The notes under the pieces: model-generated
The model's input: only the letters and a program-made list of their open reading frames with translations
Told to the model about the DNA's origin: nothing
Databases searched by the model: none
Shown: positions 14,068 to 22,474 of the stretch, in pieces
Layout of the letters: each line of letters begins with the position of its first letter
Numbering within the stretch: the first letter of the stretch is position 1
Position numbers and translations under genes: made by a program
DNA from: DATBMA01 sp036555105
Lineage (GTDB): Bacteria > Actinomycetota > Acidimicrobiia > Spongiisociales > ZC4RG35
DNA: 40,233 nucleotides
Direction of reading: 5' to 3'
NCBI GenBank assembly: GCA_036555105.1
Contig: DATBMA010000065.1
Span: 1 to 40,233 of the forward strand

Positions 14068-16125
14068 TCATTGGCGACCGGCCCGCCATCTTCCCAAAGC
14101 GGCCGCGAGCTGAGCTGATCCCACCTGCCTCGCCTCCAGATCCCCGCGCAAGGCTTCGAGCGCGGCCTCGCGCAACAGCCCCGACAGGTCGGCAAAGGAC
14201 ATGCCATCGGTCTCGTCCGCGAGGCGGTCGAGGTCGACGTCCTCGGCGAAGGGGACGTCCGATACATCGAGCAGGGCCCGGCGGGCTGCCGCATCAGGCA
14301 GGCCGAGCTCGATCTGGATCTCGAACCGGCCGGCCCGGAGCAGAGCAGGATCCACCAGGTCGCGGCGGTTGGTGGCTCCGATCACCGAGACGTCTCCTCG
14401 CTCTGCGACACCGTCGAGTTCGGTGAGGAGGGCAGCGACCACCGAGTCGGTGACCGTGGTTGTCGACCGCCCGCGCACCGGGGCGAGCGCGTCGAGCTCG
14501 TCGAAGAAGATGATGGAGGGTGCGGCTGACCTTGCCCGCGAGAACAACTCCCTCACACCGCGCTCGGACTCGCCCACGTATTTGTCGAGCAGCTCCGCCC
14601 CCTTGACCGAGAAGAAGGCGGCTCCCGCCTCATGGGCGAGCGCACGCACCACAAACGTCTTGCCCGTTCCCGGCGGCCCAAACAGGAGGAGGCCGCGTGG
14701 GGGCTCGATGCCGATGGCCTTGAAGCGAGCCGGATCGGTGATCGGCCAGATGACCGCCTCCGTGAGCCGCTGCTTGACCTCCGCCAGGTCCGCCACTTGC
14801 GAGAAGCCGAACGTTGGCATCTCGCCCATCGGGACCGAGCCGAGGGACGGTGTGGTCCCTTCTATCGCCGAAACCACCGTGTCTGTGGTCAGCTTTCCGT
14901 TTCCCCCCGCGACACGGGTGGATGCGTGGATCACGGCGGCCACCACGTCAGCGCCCGAGAAACCGGCCGACCGCGCGGCGAGCTTGTCGAAGTCGAGCTC
15001 CTCGGACGGCACTCTGGCCAGCGCGGCAGTGAAGAGCAGCTTGCGCCTGGTCAGGTCCGGTGGAGGAATCGATAGGGTCCGTGGAAGGAGGGGGCTCGTG
15101 CCTATCCCCTCATCGAGGTGGTGGCGGGTGGACACGCCTAGGACCGTCGCCAGGCCCTTGCGCTGCACGACCGCGTCCAGGTACCAGCGCAACACTGCCG
15201 AAGCCTGGGTCCGGAATGGCGCCATCCCTTCCTCGCCCAGCACCACTTCGAGCCGGTCGACGAAGATCACGTGCGGGGTGGTGACGGTCTTGACCGCCGC
15301 CTCCAGCAGGTCGAGCAGCCGCTCCGGTTTGAAGACCTGATCGATCACGACCTCCTTGACCGGCACCCCTACCTCGGCCGCGGCCGCGGCGACCAGCTCG
15401 GTCTTCCCGCAACCGTTGGGCCCCTCGAGCACCACCCCCGCCACCCGGGGGAGGCCCCAGGCGGCCGGCAGGTCGTCGGGTGAGGTCAGCAAGCGGAACC
15501 AGCCGGACATCAGGTCGCGTTCGGCGTCGAGGCCTGCCAGCAGGGCATCAGCCGTGGTCGGCAGAGGTGGAGCTGGCGGTTCCTCTCTCGGGGCTTGGGT
15601 CGGCGCTGGTCCTGGAGCTCTGGCGCTCGGGGCTTCGGCCCTGCCGGGCGAGGTCGGGACGTCGGCGGCGCCCGCATCTCGTTGTGAGACGAATGCGGTG
15701 GCGGCACCGATGGTCCCGGCTCCGTCCGGATCCACCTGTGCTACTCGCAGCGTGGCCTCCTCTTCGCCCCCCGCGTAGCCGGGTTCGAGAGTGATGGAGT
15801 CGCCGCTGCTCACCGGCCGTCCTTGCAAGGCTCGGAGCAGATGCCTCGGGTCGATGGGAAGGTCGCTTCCGGCGATCACCACCCGAAAGGCGGTGGGGAG
15901 CACCGCCCGTGTGGCCTCGATCGAGGCGCCGGGGCTGGTGCCTGCGTTGGCGGTGGCGAGGGGGCCGAGAGCCAGGGCAGAAGGCTCGGTCATCTGCCCG
16001 CCCTGCACGAGCACGTGGGTTCGCCCGACGCGGATCGTCCCGCCGAAGGGCAGGCCCATCGCCTTCAGCAAGGAGGCGTCGGCCTTCGCTACCGGATCGG
16101 TGCCGGGCCTCACTATGAACTGCAC
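14068..16125 (-). CDS. CDC48/VAT-like double AAA+ ATPase with degenerate first domain
   Basis: A 685-residue protein with an N-terminal region (1-145) resembling the double-psi barrel substrate domain of CDC48. A Pro/Ala-rich linker (about 150-190) and two AAA modules follow. D1 (205-425) keeps Walker A GPNGCGKT (235-242), but Walker B reads VIFVDR: Arg291 replaces the catalytic Glu, and the ATNR sensor is lost. D2 (435-680) is intact: GPPGTGKT (483-490), IIFFDELDAL (Asp542/Glu543), GATNRRDLVDPALLRAGRF with arginine fingers. D2 probably drives unfolding while D1 is structural. A GTG start without Shine-Dalgarno sits 7 nt after TACCAT, compatible with a leaderless mRNA. It appears co-transcribed with ccmA. 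Confidence 0.88.
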   Translation of the reverse strand: MQFIVRPGTDPVAKADASLLKAMGLPFGGTIRVGRTHVLVQGGQMTEPSALALGPLATANAGTSPGASIEATRAVLPTAFRVVIAGSDLPIDPRHLLRALQGRPVSSGDSITLEPGYAGGEEEATLRVAQVDPDGAGTIGAATAFVSQRDAGAADVPTSPGRAEAPSARAPGPAPTQAPREEPPAPPLPTTADALLAGLDAERDLMSGWFRLLTSPDDLPAAWGLPRVAGVVLEGPNGCGKTELVAAAAAEVGVPVKEVVIDQVFKPERLLDLLEAAVKTVTTPHVIFVDRLEVVLGEEGMAPFRTQASAVLRWYLDAVVQRKGLATVLGVSTRHHLDEGIGTSPLLPRTLSIPPPDLTRRKLLFTAALARVPSEELDFDKLAARSAGFSGADVVAAVIHASTRVAGGNGKLTTDTVVSAIEGTTPSLGSVPMGEMPTFGFSQVADLAEVKQRLTEAVIWPITDPARFKAIGIEPPRGLLLFGPPGTGKTFVVRALAHEAGAAFFSVKGAELLDKYVGESERGVRELFSRARSAAPSIIFFDELDALAPVRGRSTTTVTDSVVAALLTELDGVAERGDVSVIGATNRRDLVDPALLRAGRFEIQIELGLPDAAARRALLDVSDVPFAEDVDLDRLADETDGMSFADLSGLLREAALEALRGDLEARQVGSAQLAAALGRWRAGRQ

Positions 16126-16170
16126 GGCCGTGATGGTACGGCCGCAGTGCCTGTCAGCCTCCCTTCGGGC

Positions 16171-17796
16171 TCATGCCGCGCGCAGCACAGGCACCGGTGT
16201 CACAGGCAGGCAGAGCGTCCCTGTACACGCAACCACTACGACACTGCCGGAGGTCATCCACTTCCAGATCAGGCGCGCCTCCTCCGCTTCGCCAACCGTC
16301 ATCGGAAGCGGCGTCGAGGGGCTGATCGGGCTGTCGAGGGGAAGCCCGGTCGGCTCGCCAGGTGCGAGGGCGACGACCAGGCGCCCCGACTCGACGACGA
16401 TCCGGTCTCCGTCGACTCCTTCGAGCACGATTCGGCCCCCAGCGGTGAGCGCCTGCCATGCCCGCCGCCGCTCGATGGCGGTCGCCAGCGCCAGGTGGCG
16501 ATCGCGGGCCCATGCCGCCTCCTCGTACCGTTGCTCCACAGCCAGGCGCTGCATCCGCTCGGCCAAAGGATCGAGCAAGGTCGTGGGCCGGCGCTCGATG
16601 CCGTCGAACAGCGCGGCCACCACCGTCCGGTAGCGGTCGGAGTCGAGGCTGCCGTCGCAGGGACACAGTGCCAAACCCATCTGCGATGCCGCGCAGGCAC
16701 CACCTCTGGATCCCGCTTTACCCTTGCAGCGCCGCAGGGGCAACGCATCCCAAAGGGCGCTCATCACCTGTTCCCCCTGCTGCTTGCTGCGGAACGGGCC
16801 AAGCAGCGCGCCGTCGCCGGGCCCGCGTCCGAGTACCAGGCGGGGGAAAGGCTCGCGGCTGAGCCGGATGTAATAGGTCGTCCGCGGGGGCTTGGAGCGT
16901 CGGTTGTAGCGAGGGAGATGGGCGTCGATCAGGCGAAGCTCGACCAACTCCGCCTCGAGCGCGTTGGCGCAGACCCGATGGTCAACTTCGACCAGCTGGG
17001 TTAGGAGGTCGTTGATGCTGCGCCGCTCGTCTCCGTAGAAGTAGGACCTGACCCTCGTGCGGAGGTTGGCGGCCTTTCCCACATAGAGCACCTCGCGGTT
17101 CCGCCCCCGGAAGAGGTAGACACCCGGTTTCGACGGGAGGCCGTCGGTCAGCCGCAGCTTGCGGTAGTGGGGAGCCCCGCGGGCGGTGGGGAGCTGGAGC
17201 AGGTCCTCGAGGGCGGTCACTCCGAGGTTGCCGACCCGTTCGAGCAGTCCGTGGAAGACGTGGGCGGTGGCGCGGGCGTCATCCAGGGCACGATGGATCG
17301 GGGGAGTGGGGGAGCGGAAGTGATTGGCCAGAGTCTTCAGCGTGAGGTCTCGGACCTCTGCTCTGACCAGCCGCCGCGCCAGCGCAACCGTGTCGACCGA
17401 CCGGTTCGCCGGGGTGGGGTAGTCGAGCCGGCGGGAGGCGGCATTGAGGAAGGAGAGGTCGAACCGGATGTTGTGCCCGACCACCACCGCATCTCCCAGG
17501 AACTCGAGGAAAGTAGGCAGCACCTTCTCGATCGGTGGGGCCTCAACCACCATGGCGGTCGTGATCCCGGTCAGGACCGTGATGAAGGCCGGGATCTCCT
17601 TGCCGGGGTCGACTAAAGACTGGAAGGTGGCTAGGACCTCGCCCCCCCGCATCTTCACCGCACCTATCTCGGTGATGAGGCAGTCGGCGGCCGAGGCCCC
17701 GGTGGTCTCCAGGTCGAACACGCAAAACGTGACGTCGAAGAGCGGGGTGCCAAGCTCGTCGAAGGACCGCTGGATCCCGGCTTCCGCCGTGAGCAT
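16171..17796 (-). CDS. DnaQ-like 3'-5' exonuclease fused to GIY-YIG (UvrC/Cho-like) nuclease
   Basis: The 541-residue protein has a DEDDh exonuclease domain (22-185): VFDLETTG with Asp28/Glu30, VGHNIRFD with Asp113, and HRALDDARAT with His168/Asp173. A GIY-YIG endonuclease domain follows (about 218-300): PGVYLF, LYVGKAANLRTRV and Glu283. The C-terminal third has a cysteine-containing segment (about 360-390) and a UvrC-like helical region. Actinobacterial proteins with this DnaQ-plus-UvrC-N architecture (such as mycobacterial Rv2191) are known. A role in DNA repair incision and trimming is inferred. A perfect LexA-type box lies 17 nt upstream of the ATG. Confidence 0.9.
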   Translation of the reverse strand: MLTAEAGIQRSFDELGTPLFDVTFCVFDLETTGASAADCLITEIGAVKMRGGEVLATFQSLVDPGKEIPAFITVLTGITTAMVVEAPPIEKVLPTFLEFLGDAVVVGHNIRFDLSFLNAASRRLDYPTPANRSVDTVALARRLVRAEVRDLTLKTLANHFRSPTPPIHRALDDARATAHVFHGLLERVGNLGVTALEDLLQLPTARGAPHYRKLRLTDGLPSKPGVYLFRGRNREVLYVGKAANLRTRVRSYFYGDERRSINDLLTQLVEVDHRVCANALEAELVELRLIDAHLPRYNRRSKPPRTTYYIRLSREPFPRLVLGRGPGDGALLGPFRSKQQGEQVMSALWDALPLRRCKGKAGSRGGACAASQMGLALCPCDGSLDSDRYRTVVAALFDGIERRPTTLLDPLAERMQRLAVEQRYEEAAWARDRHLALATAIERRRAWQALTAGGRIVLEGVDGDRIVVESGRLVVALAPGEPTGLPLDSPISPSTPLPMTVGEAEEARLIWKWMTSGSVVVVACTGTLCLPVTPVPVLRAA

Positions 17797-17812
17797 CGGC
17801 CGGAAGCTAGTC

Positions 17813-17826
17813 CGAACATATGTTCG
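17813..17826. promoter_or_regulatory. LexA (SOS) box
   Basis: CGAACATATGTTCG is a perfect 14-bp palindrome matching the Gram-positive/actinobacterial LexA consensus CGAAC-N4-GTTCG. It lies 17 nt upstream of the repair nuclease start (17796, minus) and 52 nt upstream of the lipoprotein start (17878, plus). It could control either or both. Confidence 0.88.
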
Positions 17827-17877
17827 AGGTCAACGGTATCGGGAACCATCGGCTACGAGCCCGCCGTCAGACCGGTG

Positions 17878-18327
17878 ATGAAGCGCAAAAGCACCTTGCT
17901 CGGCCTGGGCGCCATGCTCGTGGCCGGGACCACATTGTCGGCCTGCTCCCTGTTCACCGTTTCCTCGCCTGAGCCCCCGGTCACCGCCGCCCCGCAACCC
18001 GCCCCCGCGCCTGGAGGCGACGGCGGTGGTCAAGTCGTCCCCCAGCCCGGCGCCACCGTCGACCCGCATCCCATCCCTTTCGACCGGGTGGAGGTGGTGG
18101 ATGACGACACGTTGGAGGTGTTCTTCTTCAAGGGAGTCGAGCCATGCTCGGTCATCGACCGGGTGGATGTGGTCGAGGACGCTGACTCCGTCGAGATCAC
18201 TGTCTTCGAAGGCACCGGCAAGGCTGCCGGGCCCGATGTGGCCTGCATCGCAATCGCGGTCGAGGCGTCGGTGCTGGTCGACCTCGGATCTCCACTCGGC
18301 GAGCGCGACGTCGTCGACGGCGCCTAA
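17878..18327 (+). CDS. Putative lipoprotein, unknown function
   Basis: The product has a signal peptide MKRKSTLLGLGAMLVAGTTL with lipobox LSAC (Cys at about 23), then a Pro/Ala/Gly-rich linker (30-65). A small domain of about 85 residues follows, with two cysteines (in VEPCSVIDRV and PDVACIAIAV) that could form a disulfide. Alternating strands (DTLEVFFF, SVEITVFE, SVLVDLG) suggest a beta-sandwich. GTG at 17875 directly precedes this ATG and could be used instead. It is divergent from the SOS-box nuclease gene. No family was recognised. Confidence 0.7.
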   Translation: MKRKSTLLGLGAMLVAGTTLSACSLFTVSSPEPPVTAAPQPAPAPGGDGGGQVVPQPGATVDPHPIPFDRVEVVDDDTLEVFFFKGVEPCSVIDRVDVVEDADSVEITVFEGTGKAAGPDVACIAIAVEASVLVDLGSPLGERDVVDGA

Positions 18328-18340
18328 GCCCCCGCCGGAG

Positions 18341-19126
18341 TCAAACCACGAGCCGGCGTTGCCTGGTCGCCTCGTAGAGAAAGACTGCCGCCGCCACCGA
18401 TGCGTTGAGCGAGTCGACGCCCGCAGCCATCGGGATCGAGACCGACTCCGCTCCCTCCCGCATTTCGGGGGTGAGGCCGGTGTCTTCTGCCCCGATGGCG
18501 ATTGCGACCGGGCCGGCCAAGTCCGCCTCCCAGAACGGCGTTGGCGCGTCCGGCACAGCAGCCAGGAGTCTGACCGAGTGCTCACGAAGCCACCCCCGCG
18601 CCTCCCTCGCCCCGGCCTGGGCGATGGCGACCGAGAACAAGGTGCCGAGTGATGACCGCACGGCCGAGGGGTTGAAGACGTCGGTCAGCTCGTCGCATAC
18701 CAGCAGAGACGCTCCGACCGCGGCCGCGGTTCTGAGCATGGCCCCTATGTTGCCCGGCTTCTCGATGTGCTCCACCGCCAGCACCAGCTCGGGTAGGGGA
18801 GGATCGAAGAGCTCGAGGGCGAGGGAGAAGCAGCGGGCGATCGCAAGCACGGGTCCACCCCGCACACATATCCGATCTGCCACCGCCCGATCGACCGCCA
18901 GTGTGTCCGCCCCGGCCTGCTGAGCCTGTTGGAGCAGTGGGACGGCAGCGTTCGAGGCAGAGGTGACGTCGTAGAAGAGCAGATCCACCTCGACTCCGGC
19001 CTCTAGGGCCTTCCCGATCTCCACCGTCCCCTCGATCAGGAACTGATTGGACTCCCGGCGGTGCTTCCGGTCGCGCAAGTCGATGGCGAGGCGGACACGG
19101 GGGTTGGCCGTGGAGGTGATCGTCAT
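18341..19126 (-). CDS. SpoU/TrmH-family RNA 2'-O-methyltransferase
   Basis: A 261-residue SPOUT methyltransferase that methylates ribose in rRNA or tRNA using SAM. An N-terminal substrate-binding domain (1-95; NPRVRLAIDLRDRKHRRESNQFLIEG is split here: NPRVRLAIDLRDRK, then FLIEGTVEIGKAL) precedes the catalytic knot. Motif 1 is EHIEKPGNIGAMLRTA, motif 2 AIAIGAEDTGLTPEM and motif 3 SIPMAAGVDSLNASVAAAV. Target nucleotide is unknown. ATG at 19126 overlaps the upstream nitroreductase stop (ATGA); the longer open frame upstream is nitroreductase antisense-like sequence. Confidence 0.88.
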   Translation of the reverse strand: MTITSTANPRVRLAIDLRDRKHRRESNQFLIEGTVEIGKALEAGVEVDLLFYDVTSASNAAVPLLQQAQQAGADTLAVDRAVADRICVRGGPVLAIARCFSLALELFDPPLPELVLAVEHIEKPGNIGAMLRTAAAVGASLLVCDELTDVFNPSAVRSSLGTLFSVAIAQAGAREARGWLREHSVRLLAAVPDAPTPFWEADLAGPVAIAIGAEDTGLTPEMREGAESVSIPMAAGVDSLNASVAAAVFLYEATRQRRLVV

Positions 19127-19734
19127 CCCGTGGGCTTGCCCTGCCCCCACCGGTCGTAGTGGACGACTTCCCGATCTGGTTTTGGCCCCCGGGCCAGCGA
19201 GCCCGAGCGGCGATCCGGTGCCGGGTGTCCGATCGTCACCACACCGATCGGAACCGTCGACTCTGGTAGCCCGAGCACGTCGGACAGCCCTCGCAGGCGG
19301 TGGGTTCCGAAGAACCCGGCGGCCAGGCCCTCGTCGACCGCCGCCAGCAGCACCAGCATCAGTGCAGCCCCGGCATCCACCCACCAGTAGGGAATCGGCC
19401 ATGCGATCTCCTCCCCGGCATCGGTGAGCTTGTCGGCCTCCTGGTATCGCCGGTGGTAGGCCTCCTCACTGATGCAAATGACGATGTGAGCGGGAGCGCC
19501 CGACATCCACGGATCGAACCCGGCAGCCACGTAGTCGGGCTCGTCTGCCAGCTCGGCGATCTTGCCCTTCACCGATTGATCGGTGATCGTCACGACCGCC
19601 ACCCCCTGGCTGTAGCCGGCCGAGGGCGCCCGCAGGGCGGCCCGGGCGATGCGTTCGAGGACGGCCCAATCCACCGGATCCTCGGTGTAGTTGCGGACCA
19701 TGCGCCGGCGGCGGAGCGCTTCTTTGAATTGCAT
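19123..19734 (-). CDS. Nitroreductase-family FMN oxidoreductase
   Basis: A 203-residue flavin reductase-fold protein. The N-terminal RRRMVRNY FMN-phosphate motif is followed by ALRAPSAGYSQG (about 33-44), which normally contacts the flavin. The central WWVDAGAALMLVLLAAVDEGLAAGFFG helix pair (split: VDAGAALMLVLLAAVDEGL, then AAGFFG) is the dimer core, and IGVVTIGHP completes the fold. Substrate is unknown. Its gene overlaps the methyltransferase gene by 4 nt. No Shine-Dalgarno is evident. Confidence 0.82.
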   Translation of the reverse strand: MQFKEALRRRRMVRNYTEDPVDWAVLERIARAALRAPSAGYSQGVAVVTITDQSVKGKIAELADEPDYVAAGFDPWMSGAPAHIVICISEEAYHRRYQEADKLTDAGEEIAWPIPYWWVDAGAALMLVLLAAVDEGLAAGFFGTHRLRGLSDVLGLPESTVPIGVVTIGHPAPDRRSGSLARGPKPDREVVHYDRWGQGKPTG

Positions 19735-19817
19735 CGGTCGATCATGCCATCCGCCTGGTCTGGGCAGTTCCGATCATTGGCGTCACGGCTGCGCCATGCC
19801 ACACTGCTCGGCCGGTG

Positions 19818-20723
19818 ATGGGGAACCAGGAGCGCCCGGGGTTCTCGGTGGTGTGGACCCGCGGCAAGGGTTGTCGGGAGCTCGCCGGGCTGCTCACCGA
19901 AGCCGAACCCGTCCGGGTCGAGGGTGACTTGGCCAAGGCGTGCGTCGATCAGCGTGCCCAGCTGCTCGTCGGCCGGCGAATGACCAGTTTCGACCTGGTG
20001 AGCGTGGCGGTCCCCAATGACCTGGACCTCGACAAGGCCGATGCCGTGGTTGGTGCCATCGGGGGTGGCCCCCACTCTCTGCTGGTGGCGAGGATCACCG
20101 CTCGACTTGCATACGTCCTCGACCTGCCGGCCACCCTCGCCACCGCGACGGCGGCAGCGGAAGCCGAGTCTGACGAGCGGGCCGCCGACATCCTCAACGA
20201 AGTGGCCAGTTCCGTCCCTGGCATCGAGGTCAAGCTGTTGGCCGAGCCGGGATGGTCTCGGTTCGCCGGGGCCCTGTCGGCCGGTGCCCTCCTGGTCCTG
20301 GGGGCTCCCGGCGGCTCGTTCCTGGATCGCGCCCTGTTCGGCCCGGGGAGGCGGCTGCGGGCCGGCGCCCCGGCTGGGGCGGTCATGGTGAGGGAGGCTC
20401 CGACACGAGTCTTCCAGCGGATGGGGGATCCGGTCTTCGTCGGGCCCCTCCATCCGGTCGCAGACACGTTGCGGCTGCACCGCGAGGGCATGCTCGCCGT
20501 GGCCGAGAACGGGCGCCTGCTTGGCATGGTCACCAGGAGGGCGCTGGAAGGGGCCGCACCCTCGACGTTGGTCGGCGACGTCATGGAGTCGGCGCGCAGC
20601 GTCCGCCTCGACCAGGCCCTATCGGAGGTAACCATCCTGGTTCCGGAGTTCGGGTCGGACCCGATCCCAGTGGTCGATGAGGAGGGTCGGCTGGTCGGCG
20701 GACTCGTTTTGGACGCCGCCTGA
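19818..20723 (+). CDS. Universal-stress-like protein with CBS-like C-terminus
   Basis: The 301-residue protein begins with two half-domains resembling Usp/Rossmann units: DLVSVAVPNDL and LLVARITARL in the first part, then IEVKLLAEPG and GALLVLGAPGGSFLDRALFGPGRRL, a Usp-like phosphate loop, in the second. The C-terminal 110 residues look like a CBS pair: VGPLHPVADTLRLHREGMLAVAE with RLLGMVTRRAL, then VGDVMESARSVRLDQALSE ending in PIPVVDEEGRLVGGLV. It probably senses an adenine nucleotide. GTG at 19815 is an alternative start one codon earlier. It is the first of two tightly linked genes. Confidence 0.65.
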   Translation: MGNQERPGFSVVWTRGKGCRELAGLLTEAEPVRVEGDLAKACVDQRAQLLVGRRMTSFDLVSVAVPNDLDLDKADAVVGAIGGGPHSLLVARITARLAYVLDLPATLATATAAAEAESDERAADILNEVASSVPGIEVKLLAEPGWSRFAGALSAGALLVLGAPGGSFLDRALFGPGRRLRAGAPAGAVMVREAPTRVFQRMGDPVFVGPLHPVADTLRLHREGMLAVAENGRLLGMVTRRALEGAAPSTLVGDVMESARSVRLDQALSEVTILVPEFGSDPIPVVDEEGRLVGGLVLDAA

Positions 20724-20726
20724 GTC

Positions 20727-21329
20727 ATGGGCGCGCTGCTCGGCTTCATCGCCATCTACACGATCGGCCTGTTCGCCTACGGGCAGGCGGTCGGGAGCCC
20801 CCTGACCAACCTCTACACCATCATCAACGTCGTCCTGTTCGGCGTGTTCTGGCTGCTCCACCGCTCGGTTCGATTCCCGCTGCCGGTCCTGTGGGGCCTG
20901 GCTCTGGTCGGGTTGGGGAACATGTTGGGGGGTGTGCTGCTGGTCGACGGCAACCCGCTCTATCTGACTCCCGTGCTGGGATCGATGCGGTATGACAAGA
21001 TCTTTCACGCCGCCGCGTCTGCGATCGGGGTTTGGGCGTGCTGGGTGGCCCTTCGATCCTGGGCAGGATCCGAGCCCAATCGTTCCGGCCTGATGATTGC
21101 CAGCCTGCTGATGGTCATGGGGGCAGGGGCGTTCGTCGAGCTTGCGGAGTTCGCCGGCACCGCGGTGAACCCCGACGTCAACGTGGGTGATTACGGCAAC
21201 AACATGCTCGACATCGTCGCCAACCTTGTCGGAGGCCTGGTCGGCCTGACCGTGATCGCCTTTTGGTCGTCGGCCGCCGCTGCCACAATTTCCCCCGGAG
21301 CGGACTCCACTGCTCCGGAGGTGCCTTGA
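20727..21329 (+). CDS. Polytopic membrane protein of the DUF2238/YjdF type
   Basis: The 200-residue protein has six to seven hydrophobic segments. Conserved polar signatures occur within or near membrane segments: YDKIFHAAASA (about 87-97), FVELAEFAGT (133-142) and DVNVGDYGNNMLDIVANLVGG (split: DVNVGDYGNN, MLDIVANLVGG). These acidic/His motifs match the DUF2238 family, whose function is unknown. It starts 3 nt after the Usp-like gene, and its stop overlaps the next gene's TTG. Confidence 0.72.
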   Translation: MGALLGFIAIYTIGLFAYGQAVGSPLTNLYTIINVVLFGVFWLLHRSVRFPLPVLWGLALVGLGNMLGGVLLVDGNPLYLTPVLGSMRYDKIFHAAASAIGVWACWVALRSWAGSEPNRSGLMIASLLMVMGAGAFVELAEFAGTAVNPDVNVGDYGNNMLDIVANLVGGLVGLTVIAFWSSAAAATISPGADSTAPEVP

Positions 21330-22474
21330 TCCGATTCTTGAGCGGTCTCTTCTGGACGGTCGTCGTCCTCCTGATCTTGTTCCACCTGGTGGGGGGTTGG
21401 TACTTCTCCGGTGTTCTCGCCGACGACCTGCTGGATGTCACTGTCGAACCGGTCGAGCGAAATCTGGTGGTAACCGAGGCCGGTGACGGGACCGTCACCC
21501 TCCGTCCGCTGGCGGATGAAGTCAGCGAGCTGACAGAGCCCGGCATCTGGGGCCTGGACTGGGGGACCGGCCGCGGCCGGGTGGGAGAGATCGTCGCCAC
21601 CGCGGAGGACGGATCGGTCACGCGGTCGTTGCTGGAAGGAGCGGGGCTGGAGGTAGGGCTCACTGCCCGCCTCGATGGCTGGGTGTACGCAGGCGATCCG
21701 CAGAGCGCCCGGGAGCTGCCGTTCACCGACATCGAGTTCGCCAGCCCACTGGGAACCTTCGCCGGCTGGCGCCTGGAGGGAGACAAGACGACTTGGGTCG
21801 TCCATGTGCACGGCAAGGGCACCACCCGCGAGGAGGCCCTGCGAGCGGTTGAACCCATCGCCCGAGCCGGGTATCCGCAGCTCGTCATCACCTATCGCAA
21901 TGACGATGGCTTCCCCGTCGACCCTTCCCGTCAATACCAGTACGGACTCACCGAATGGGAGGAGGTGGCGGCAGCCGTCGACATGGCGGTCGTAGCCGGT
22001 GCCGACAAGGTGGTCCTGTTCGGATACTCGACCGGAGCCGCCCACATCCTCTCCTACATGTATCGCGAACCGGCTCCCGAGATCGTCGGCCTGGTATTCG
22101 ATGCCCCCAACATCGACATCGAAGCAGCAGTTGACGAAGCTGCCGGTCAGCGAACATTGCCGGTACTCGGCCTGCCGGTCCCCTCCACGCTGACCTGGGT
22201 GGCCAAGCAGATATCCGCCTGGAGGTTCGACATCGACTGGTCCGCTTGGAACTACATCGACCGGGCAGGACAGCTGACGGTGCGAGCCCAGGTATTCCAT
22301 GGTTCGGCCGACCGCACGGTCCCTATCTCGGTCAGCGAACGTTTTGCGGCGGCCCGCCCCGATCTGGTCAAGCTGCGGCAGACGGCCGGGGCCGGGCATG
22401 TCAGGTCCTGGAACGTCGACCAGAGCGCGTATGAGAGCGACCTCGTGGCATTCCTCGACCAGGTCGGAGGATGA
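21326..22474 (+). CDS. Membrane-anchored alpha/beta hydrolase
   Basis: TTG at 21326 is preferred: GGAGG lies 5 nt upstream, it overlaps the previous stop (TTGA), and it starts right at the N-terminal anchor (IRFLSGLFWTVVVLLILF). The 382-residue protein has an extracytoplasmic beta-rich spacer, then a serine hydrolase domain. The nucleophile elbow is GYSTGA (in VVLFGYSTGAAHILSYM), the acid is in FHGSADRTVP, and His is in GAGHVRSW. Substrate is unknown; the fold and triad look intact, unlike the PAF-AH-like protein at 6436. Its end overlaps the OpuCA-like gene by 4 nt. Confidence 0.82.
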   Translation: MIRFLSGLFWTVVVLLILFHLVGGWYFSGVLADDLLDVTVEPVERNLVVTEAGDGTVTLRPLADEVSELTEPGIWGLDWGTGRGRVGEIVATAEDGSVTRSLLEGAGLEVGLTARLDGWVYAGDPQSARELPFTDIEFASPLGTFAGWRLEGDKTTWVVHVHGKGTTREEALRAVEPIARAGYPQLVITYRNDDGFPVDPSRQYQYGLTEWEEVAAAVDMAVVAGADKVVLFGYSTGAAHILSYMYREPAPEIVGLVFDAPNIDIEAAVDEAAGQRTLPVLGLPVPSTLTWVAKQISAWRFDIDWSAWNYIDRAGQLTVRAQVFHGSADRTVPISVSERFAAARPDLVKLRQTAGAGHVRSWNVDQSAYESDLVAFLDQVGG

